Assembly (NCBI GenBank): GCA_028571685.1
Contig: CM053142.1
Coordinates: 132,486,796 to 132,550,795 of the forward strand
Length of the DNA stretch: 64,000 nucleotides
Origin: Heterohyrax brucei
Taxonomy: Eukaryota; Chordata; Mammalia; Hyracoidea; Procaviidae
Reading direction: 5' to 3'
A model generated the notes under the pieces. That model searched no databases, was not told where the DNA came from, and was given only the letters and a program-made list of their open reading frames with translations. Below are positions 56,291-64,000 of this stretch, in pieces; the stretch's first letter is position 1, and the number at the start of each line of letters is the position of its first letter. The translations under genes and the position numbers were made by a program.

Positions 56291-56560
56291 CAGTTACGAT
56301 GTTTTTAAGCTTGAAAGAAACCACATTGCTTGCCTCACTTATTTTGAAACAGGAGTTTGTATAAACTACACACAAATATCCATAAATTTCTTTTTCAAAT
56401 AAAGACTCTTTCCCCTGGGGAATTATTACAACTTTTACATGTCACATTAATTCCAGAGTCTTTATAATCATAAAATCCATTTATAGTCCTTCGTTGCCAA
56501 GCAACAAAGGACAAAGTACTGAGTGTTTCCTTTCATTACAAAAGGTTCTGCTTTTCCATG

Positions 56561-56760
56561 TAGGTCTTGGGATCAACAATTTTTTTAGAAAAGAGAACAG
56601 TGAAACTTAATACAGTGTTTCCAAGGTTTAGTTGATATTCTTTGTTTGGAGATTAGATCAAAGCTGAAAATTTTTATTCTTCTGTTCTTGAGCAGTCTAA
56701 AGCACTTTGTACTAATTACAGAGTAAAGCTGCAAGAACTTCTGAAGTTGAGAAAGAAAGT
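56561..56760 (+). repeat. Duplicated intronic block, copy A
   Basis: Matches 57345-57557 in the same orientation, about 785 bases apart, with scattered differences. Shared blocks: AGAAAAGAGAACAGTGAAAC, TTTGGAGATTAGATCAAAGC, AATTACAGAGTAAAGCTG. Not a repeat family I know. Confidence 0.92.
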
Positions 56761-57344
56761 TCATTCATTTCAAGGAGACAATTTTTTTTTCATTTCATGT
56801 ATGTTTTGTTACTGTCCTTCTGCGAAAGTACCAGGTCTTCAAAATTAGTCAGTCTTCTTTGGAAATGTCTGAGGTAGCATCAAATACATGCTGAAAAATG
56901 TTATCTGCTGACATCAGTAACCACTGACTTCAAACTGGTCAGTCAACCATACCTTGGCAGGGCTTGGGGAAGCTGGCTTCTAGGTGCATAACTAAAATGA
57001 ATTCTCTACTTCTCTAAAAGGTCGTAAAGCTTTTAATTACCCCTGTTGTGTTTTCCTTGAATAACCAGTCAGTAGAAGTTTGGAAGTCTAAACAGAATCA
57101 AAAGAAGCATTACTATTTCGTTTCCTATAAGTAATGCCAATACAATGTATATTTTAAAAAAATTCGTAAGCATGTGTATGCAAAACTACTTTTTATTTGC
57201 ATGCCTGTTTTTTTTTATTCATGCATATTAGGCAACGCAGGGGCAGGTTAGAATATCTTGTTTGGAACTTTATTTTTGTCCCCCCACCATGCGCCTTCTA
57301 TGTATGCAAAGAGAGCATGATCCTTTTTATACCTCTTGCTGGGT

Positions 57345-57557
57345 TAGGCGGGTTTGGGATCAACATGTTTTTAGAAAAGAGAACAGTGAAACTTAATACT
57401 GTATTTCCAAGGTTTAGTTGACATTCCTTGTTTGGAGATTAGATCAAAGCTGAAAGGAATACATTGTTTTTATTCTTCTGTTCGTGAACAGTCTAAAGCA
57501 CTTTGCACTAATTACAGAGTAAAGCTGTAAGAAGTTCTGAAGTTGAGAAAGACAGTT
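57345..57557 (+). repeat. Duplicated intronic block, copy B
   Basis: Partner of 56561-56760. It has an extra GGAATACATTG-like insertion after GCTGAAA and continues into a 33-base tandem repeat. The 74-codon open frame at 57197-57421 overlaps it and is probably not coding. Confidence 0.92.
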
Positions 57558-57605
57558 AATCACACAAACATAAAGTTGAGAAAGACAGTTAATCACACAA
57601 ATATG
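57540..57605 (+). repeat. 33-bp tandem duplication
   Basis: Two units starting at 57540 and 57573, each beginning AAGTTGAGAAAGACAGTTAA and differing only near the end (AACATA versus AATATG). Confidence 0.95.
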
Positions 57606-58002
57606 TCAGTCAGTCACATGAGATGTTCAACCTGCAGAAAGAGGCAGAAGGGACACTTCCACGCTATTCCCTACAAACTCTACAAACTCTAGTCAGAGTT
57701 CTTTTACTGAGAGTGAATGGCCTTCGGGATGGTTTGCACATGTAACTGCATAAAAAGTAAGAGCAAACTGTTACCATCCCTCAACTAATTTCATTGATCT
57801 GAAGGGAAACATTTTAAAATTATCCATGCATCTCAAGAAGTATTGAGCCTTAAGGAACATTCGGAGAAGTACCATTTTCTTCTTTTTAGCTGCATAGGGA
57901 TACAGCAAAGACAACAATCTGCTTTCCTTACCTTGGGGAGAGGTTCTGTGTGACAACCTGAAGACCTTTAAATGATGAGGAAGAAGTTGGAGAAGATGAT
58001 TA
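57606..58002. other. MYRFL intron 1, unassigned
   Basis: No exon or repeat recognised up to the TA that begins the mariner target site. Confidence 0.4.
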
Positions 58003-58883
58003 CGAGGTCTGCCAATTAAGTTCATGAACTTACCCTAGAAAAAGTGCTACTTTCAGATAGTAAACTTGGTTAACTGTCCAGTTGGTACAAGTTCATAATG
58101 AACTATCCCTCTGATATCAAAAAAAGTCAGCAACATCATCTTTATTTGGACTGACGGAACATTTTTGATCACAGAGATCTGTTGTGCACTTTGATGCCTT
58201 GTTTCAGGGTTGCATTGGTACATCCATGTTTCTTCACTAGTGATAACACAGCCCAAAACATCATCTTGCCTCTCCAAAGGTCTTGGCAAACTTTGACTCT
58301 CCTTTTCTTTTGTTCATCGGTGAGCTCCTATGGGAACATTTCTGCACACACCTTTCTCATGCCAAGATTTTAAGTCAAGATTTTTCTGTTTATTGATGTT
58401 TGTTTGGTCTGCTATGCTTCTCATAGTCAGCCAACAACATTGACACACAGTTTGACAAGTTTTTGCAATGTTTTCATCAGTTCTGTTTGTTACTGGCCAC
58501 TCTGACCTCTCTTCATCAGTGACACTATCATTCACCTCAGAAAAACATTTAATCCATTTGTACACTGCCATTTTCTTCATGGCATTACCCCCATAAACTT
58601 GGACTAACATGTCCCTGATTTCACTTCCACTCTTCCTAAGTTTAACGAGAAATTTAATGTTTATTCATTACTCTAATCCAAACACCAGCATTCTTGCAAT
58701 GGGACACAAACATATGTAGCAGCTATAATGAATCCCACTCAGCAAGATACTGCCACATGTTGACATGAACACAGTGGTGAGACACTGATATACCAAGGTT
58801 GTGAAACCTTACCAAGTTGTTTGTACAGTGCTGCCAACATAAGTGTATCGTGGCACATTCATGAACTTAATTTTCAGACCTCA
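58003..58883 (-). mobile_element. Mariner transposon with decayed transposase
   Basis: TA target duplications at 58001-58002 and 58884-58885, inverted ends CGAGGTCTGCCAATTAAGTT and the reverse of AACTTAATTTTCAGACCTCA. On the - strand, 58610-58314 encodes the helix-turn-helix region (KKMAVYKWIKCFSE, then VTDEERS and DENIAK). 58289-58053 encodes the start of the catalytic domain (ITSEETWMYQ, FFDIRGIVHYELVP). The first catalytic Asp (usual GDETW) is Glu here (58233-58235). At 881 bp against about 1.3 kb for a whole mariner, it has internal deletions. Confidence 0.88.
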
Positions 58884-59766
58884 TATCTGAGGACTTGGGC
58901 CTCTCCTTCACTGAGTTTCTGTTGAAAATTTTAGAAAAACAAGATCCATAGAGTCGCCAATTTTACATTTACTGATTTTGCCAATTCATTCCTAACCCAT
59001 CTTCAAAGTTTTCTTCTCATTCTTCCATTTATCTTACCATTGTCCTTGAATACTTCTGGGGGTCAGTTCTACCCTGGCCCCTAGGGTTGCTATGAGTCGA
59101 ATTCGACTCGACGGTGCTTAGCTTGGGTTATAGAGTTTGGCATTTTACAGATGTTTTCATTTCCATCAACTCACTGGCCCTCACATGCTCCTGAGAAGAA
59201 GGCACTTTGTACATGACAACAGTGAGACAAACAATTTGAGTAACTTGGCTAAAATTGTCTTGGTAAGTGCCAGGATTAGCTGTAGAACCCTAGTCTTTGA
59301 ATTCCAAGTTCTGTGCTGCTCTTTCCATCTCCACATCACTCTCTCTCTTCCCAAAGGAAAAAGCAGGTAAAGACACGCATGTGGCTGATTGACCTCCGTT
59401 TTCTAGGGTGGTATCAGAAAAGTGCTTAAACAAACATGGTGGGTCGTGGGAGAAACTCCCATCTTCTAACCTTCATTTTGCCAGCAATACCTAGTTACTG
59501 TGTAATCTTCTACAAACGGGCTGCTGCCTACCCTCTGCCCTCCACAATAGAGGTAGCAATTTTCTTTCTATCTGTCTGTCTGTCTGTCTAGCTCACTAGC
59601 TAGCTATCATCTATCTATCTATCACCTAACTCCCTACTTTGATGAAACTTAGCTGGCCTGAGTTTAGCAATTGGCTCTGTGTTCCGAGTTCTGTATTCGG
59701 GAGGGGGATGAAGAGAAGAAACAGAATAAGCAGGGAATGGACATTTATGATGTGCCAAGCGCTGTT
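58884..59766. other. MYRFL intron 1 with SINE tail and tetranucleotide repeat
   Basis: 59057-59125 is an AfroSINE 3' end, + strand (GCTATGAGTCGAATTCGACT). 59565-59625 is a (TCTG)/(TCTA) tetranucleotide run with AGCT interruptions. The rest is unassigned. Confidence 0.6.
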
Positions 59767-59964
59767 ACCAAACCCATCATCATCAAGTCAGTTCTGACTC
59801 AGCAACCCTGCAGGACAGTAGAACTGCCCCCATAGGAATTCCAAGGCTGTCATCCTTACAGAAGTAGGCTGTCGTATCTTTCTCCTGTGGAAAGGCTGGT
59901 GGGTTCGAACCACCACCTTTCTGTTAGCAGCCAGGGGCTTAACTACTGTACTACCAGGGCTCCT
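59767..59964 (-). mobile_element. AfroSINE, long form, antisense
   Basis: CCAAACCCATCATCATCAAG, ATTCCAAGGCTGTCATCC, TGGTGGGTTCGAACCACC; the B-box complement is nearly consensus, suggesting a younger copy. Confidence 0.93.
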
Positions 59965-60159
59965 TTAAACACTGTTAGGGTGGTTATGTGTGTTACTGTG
60001 TCTAATCTGTAAGAAATCTTAAAAAGTGTTGAAAACCAATTTCCCTTTTCCAGATAAGGAAACAGGCTGAAATGTAAGTAGGTGGAGATGGAATTGATAC
60101 TCAGGTCTACTTGACCTGCAGTTTCCAAGTTTATCATGCTTTTTCCCCCCAAGTCACAT

Positions 60160-60450
60160 GAGGTGTCCTTCTTCCTGGAACACACTCCCCCCCTACTCCA
60201 CCCCTCTCCTTCACTGGGCTAACTGCTGCTCACCTTTTAGGGCTTGGCTTTGCTGCTATCCCTTCAGGGGGAAATCTGATTTCCATAGTACTTTGTATTT
60301 CTCCTTCCGAAGCACCACAGTGATGGCTTTTCTCTGTCTTCTGTGAACATCCAGAAGGAAGGAACAATGGCTACATTCATTTCTGTAGCCTCAACACCTG
60401 GCAACTGGCACATAGTAGCCACTCAAACATATTTATTGAGTTGATAAATC
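60160..60450 (+). mobile_element. Probable L2 LINE 3' end
   Basis: CTTCCTGGAACACACTCCCC, CACCTTTTAGGGCTTGGCTT and GGCACATAGTAGCCACTCAA follow L2 3' order. Confidence 0.6.
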
Positions 60451-61284
60451 AATAACTCCAAGCCTTTCCAGGACTTCAAGCCTTCAGGATTTCCTTTATT
60501 TGTTACAACTAAAAGGATGTAAGTCTTTGTCCTGCAGCTGGCTGAAGTAGCCCTCAGCCAGTGCTCTGCTAGGCTGTCCCCTCCTTGTCTGTGTCTGGCT
60601 TGGCAGGATATTGTGGAGACAGAACCAGGATTCCTTCTGTCCACAGGATGGACATCTTCCCTGTCACATTTTCACGACTTCGTGTTTGTACCAGTCAGCT
60701 TTAGTCCATGGGGCACTGATTTAATATTCAACACTAGACTCCAGGTGAGACAAAGCCACCTGTAAGTCTGAGTTGGTGTCCCCTCTTTAGCTGTCCTTTT
60801 ATGGGATAACCTTTCTGCTCCTTCTTCTTTTATTTTTTCTCTTCCTTCTCCCTTTGCATTGGCAAAATTAGACTTTCTATTAAACAAAAGTGGAACAGTA
60901 TTTTTTAAAAACCTTGGATAGAAAATCAATGAGATTATTCAGTGTGTCCCTACACCATTTTAAAACATATTGTTGGCTTTTGTCTCTCAAATTTATCTAC
61001 TGTATTTAAAGTTACTATTGATTAACATGCAGTAACTTGTGTTTTATTTATCTGCTGACATTTTTTTCTTGTAAAGATGAACATTAGTATATGCTATTGA
61101 AGAGAAAATAGACAACACACAGAAGTTGAATCCTCAAGTTGTAAAGATGGGAGGAGGCTTAGTTATAAAGTTCCAAAACTCCTGGAAAAATGGATCCCCA
61201 GACTCCAAGAAAGGTCATAGCACTTTGCTTATAGTTTAAATTATATTTTCAAAGGAGCAGTGGGGCTTGATAATCTGTTGGTTA
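60451..61284. other. MYRFL intron 1, unassigned
   Basis: No exon or repeat recognised. Confidence 0.4.
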
Positions 61285-61428
61285 TTATTGTCTGTTGCTG
61301 TTGAATACGAGACTGATGGTGACTCCATGTGCACCAGCGTGAGACGTTGGCCATTGCTACACCATCTTCACGATCCCTGCATGCCACGTCCATTGTTGCA
61401 GCCACTGTGCATTTTGAGTACCTTGCAA
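61285..61428 (-). mobile_element. RTE LINE 3' end fragment, antisense, diverged
   Basis: TTGTTGCAGCCACTGTGCAT and the preceding CCATCTTCACGATCC are the reverse of the RTE 3' region. It borders an AfroSINE directly. Confidence 0.6.
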
Positions 61429-61433
61429 TCTAC

Positions 61434-61590
61434 AGAAACCCTGGTGGTGTTGTGGTTAAGTGCTGTGGCTGCTAACCAGAAGGTCAGCAGTTCAAATCCA
61501 CCAGGTGCTCCTTGGAATCTGTGGAACAGTTCTACTCTGTCTGTAGGGTCACAATGAGTCAGAATTGATTTGACAGCAGTGGGTTTGGTG
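61434..61590 (+). mobile_element. AfroSINE, short form
   Basis: GAAACCCTGGTGGTGTTGTG, TCAGCAGTTCAAATCCACCA and TAGGGTCACAATGAGTCAGA. Near consensus. Confidence 0.95.
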
Positions 61591-62574
61591 TTTTTGGTTT
61601 TCTGATCTACAGGTTCATCTTTCAGCACTCTATTGGACAATATTCTTTTGGAATGCATAGGATTTTCATCTCCCAGCCAATCTTTCTATTCTGTTTTAGT
61701 CTAGAAGCTCCACTGAAAACTGTGGATCACTCTGCTGGTGTTTGAAATGGCAGTGATGCAACTTCCAGCATTATAGCAACATGCCAGCCATCGCAGTATG
61801 ACAAACAGATGAGTGGCAGAATCTATCACTGAAGACACTGTGATACTCGTATCAGAATAGAGGTGGCGTAGTACAATGAACTGTTTTCCTCTCTTATTTT
61901 GAGTCCCGTGCTAATTTTTATATTATTCATGGAGAAGCTGTACAAATGCCACAAGGGCAGCATCATTTATTACTTACCTAGGGTGGAATTTGAGTTTGTG
62001 AAAAAGCAGTGTAGGATGCATTTATATGGAGTTTTGATAATGCTAGTGCTGAAAGATCTTAGATTCACAACACTGTTCAAGTTCTATCTGGAAGACATCG
62101 TTCGCTGTTGGCGCAGCATTGGTACAGCACTACCTTCTTTCCCAAAAGCTGTATCTGTTCAGATAGAGGAGGAGAGTCATTGAGCCCAAAGAGAATAGGC
62201 TGTCACCCCAGCCCATTCAGATGAACTGTAATTGATTTAAACCAGCCTTGAGCTAAACCATAAGTTTCTTCTTTTCCAAGAAGATTTCTCTAAAACTTCC
62301 AGTTAACTGGATAGAGCCTATTCATATAATTAAGAAAATTATTTCTTTACTTAAAGTCAACTGATGGTAGATGTTAACTGCATCTACAAAATACCTTCAT
62401 AGCAACACATGGGTTACTGTTACAGTCTAGCTGAGTCAGCACATAAACTAACTGTCCCAGGAATGTAGGTATCTTTGTGAATTTTGAACGATTTGCCTCA
62501 ACCCGATTATTTTGCAAAATCCAAGTTCTTCAGAAACACATATACTGTGGTAGAAAACATTTGAACCCCTGAAA
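61591..62574. other. MYRFL intron 1 with an unnamed afrotherian repeat
   Basis: 61690-61870 (CTGCTGGTGTTTGAAATGGC, AACTTCCAGCATTATAGCAA) is text I have met in elephant-type repeats next to RTE pieces; family unnamed. The rest is unassigned. Confidence 0.4.
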
Positions 62575-62758
62575 TAATACCTGTGTGACTTTGAGCAAGT
62601 TACTAAAGTTCAGAATGACCATTCTTCTGAAAATGGGGATACTAATAGTATCTCTATGATAGAATCTGTTTTGAGGATTAAGTGGGAAAGTAAATGGGGA
62701 ATTCTTAGCCCTGTATGTGATACATGATAAGTGCTCAATAAAGCTACCAAGTGTTAAT
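62575..62758 (+). mobile_element. MIR SINE
   Basis: GTGACTTTGAGCAAGTTACT, GAAAATGGGGATACTAATAG and AGTGCTCAATAAAGC. Confidence 0.82.
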
Positions 62759-63256
62759 ATTATTCTCCATTGGCTGTCTTCCCAAATGGTGTGGCTTTTT
62801 AATTCTTTTACAATCTGATGGATCTCTCCTGTGTACTTTACCATTTTCTTACATGTCTCTAAAGGTATGAGGCCCCTATCATCAAGATCTGACCTGTGCA
62901 CAGACAAACAAGAACCTTATCACCCTAGTTCTGAACTCAGTGGCTTTTTTCTCTTGGTCCACTACTGTGTCATGATATCGTCAACTAAAAGACCTATGTC
63001 TTTATCACCCATAAGCCAAGTCTCCTCATCTTATATTTACACAGTTGAAAAGGTAAATGTAAAACCTGATGCTTAGTGTACTAAATCTAATTTTGTCAGA
63101 GTTAGCCATCAAGCCAGTCAAGATTAGATGCTGACTCTTTTATAGTATACTAATCCTTGCCCACTTCCATCAGGTTATTGGCATATTTGATCACTTCATC
63201 TCTTCTAATTGACTATATTTGTGGAAAGAAAGAAGGGAAAATTCAGTTATGATCAC
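62759..63256. other. MYRFL intron 1, unassigned
   Basis: No exon or repeat recognised. Confidence 0.4.
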
Positions 63257-64000
63257 AAGAGCCAACTGTGGAACAATCAGCTGCTCACATTCAAGTTCAA
63301 GTTGAAATTAAAGAAAATTCAAACAAGTCCATGAGAGTCAAAGTATAACCTTGAGTATGTCCCATCTGAATTTAGAGACGGTCTCAAGACTAGATTTGAT
63401 GCATTGAACACTAATGACCTAAGACCGGACAAGTTGTGGAGTAACAACAAGGACATCACACGTGAAGAAAGCCAGCTGTTGTTTAAAAGATAAGAAAGTA
63501 AAGACCAAAATGGATGTCAGAAGAGACTCTGAAACTTGCTTTTGAACTTTGAGTAGCTACAGCAAGTGGAAAAAATGATGACGTAAAAGAGCTCAGTCCA
63601 AAAGGCAGCTCAAGAAGACAAAGTAGTATGATGACACGTGCAAAGACCTGCAGTTAGAAAACCGTAAGGGAAAAGGCACTCAACATTTCTCCAGCTGAAA
63701 GAACTAAAGAGAAAATTCAAGCCTCCAGTTGCAATAATAAAAGATTCTATGGACAGAATACTGAGTGATACAAGAAACATCAAAATAAGGAATACACCGA
63801 GTCACTGTACCAAAAAGAACTGATTCATATTCAGTCGTTTCAAGAGGTAGCATATGTTAAGAACTGATAATAATGAAGAAAGAAGTTCAGGCTACACTGA
63901 AGGCATTGACAATAAACAATGCTCCAAGTATTGGTGGAATGACAGCTGAGATGTTTCAATAAACAGATGCAGTGCTGGAAGTACTCATCTATGCCAAGAA
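63257..64000 (+). mobile_element. RTE LINE, sense, cut by the window end
   Basis: Collinear with 20400-21180 of the larger RTE copy: CCAACTGTGGAACAATCAGC, CATCTGAATTTAGAGACG, CAGATGCAGTGCTGGAAGTA. It begins in the endonuclease-RT linker, so it is 5' truncated or the upstream part has decayed. Confidence 0.9.

Overview
This is a vertebrate nuclear window, AT-rich and intron-dominated, from a placental mammal of the clade Afrotheria. An elephant (Loxodonta or Elephas) is the best guess. The clade call rests on about 28 copies of a tRNA-derived SINE that I recognise as AfroSINE, and on at least eight pieces of an RTE/BovB-type LINE that is typical of elephant-like genomes. Older mammalian repeats (MIR, L2, L1, MER5A, MaLR LTRs) are also present. 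Nothing prokaryotic is present, so there are no operons, ribosome binding sites or CRISPR arrays to report.

Two real protein genes are visible, both on the + strand. (1) The 3' part of RAB3IP (Rabin8), the guanine-nucleotide exchange factor for Rab8: eight coding exons between 9544 and 27327 join in frame to 290 C-terminal residues and a stop. The N-terminal part (about 186 residues in human) must lie upstream of the window. (2) The first coding exon of MYRFL (myelin regulatory factor-like), ATG at 39150 and donor at 39196. No later MYRFL exon was found, so its first coding intron runs for at least 24.8 kb to the window end. The order RAB3IP then MYRFL in the same orientation agrees with human 12q15.

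Layout. 1-9543: RAB3IP intron with an L1 broken up by later insertions, two antisense RTE copies, a foldback mariner and a tRNA-Gly-derived SINE. 9544-27600: RAB3IP exons and 3' UTR; the intron between 19248 and 24313 carries a 2.75 kb sense RTE. 27600-39149: intergenic, with a split RTE, L1 and L2 remnants, two more foldback mariners and a long inverted repeat at 32558-33440. 39150-64000: MYRFL exon 1 and intron, with two adjacent solo LTRs (49905-51184 and 51213-51668), a run of four antisense SINEs (53274-54035), a duplicated block (56561-57557), a mariner with recognisable transposase (58003-58883) and the start of another RTE at the right edge.

The two genes act in different pathways (Rab8/ciliary trafficking and a membrane-tethered transcription factor family) and are linked only by position. 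The most unusual structures are a mariner family whose copies carry an inverted second copy of the transposase 3' end with the same internal junction; a recent direct duplication bracketing a RAB3IP exon; and an imperfect 300 bp inverted repeat that has replaced part of one mariner. I see no undescribed gene system. Most remaining open frames fall in repeats or carry no family signature.
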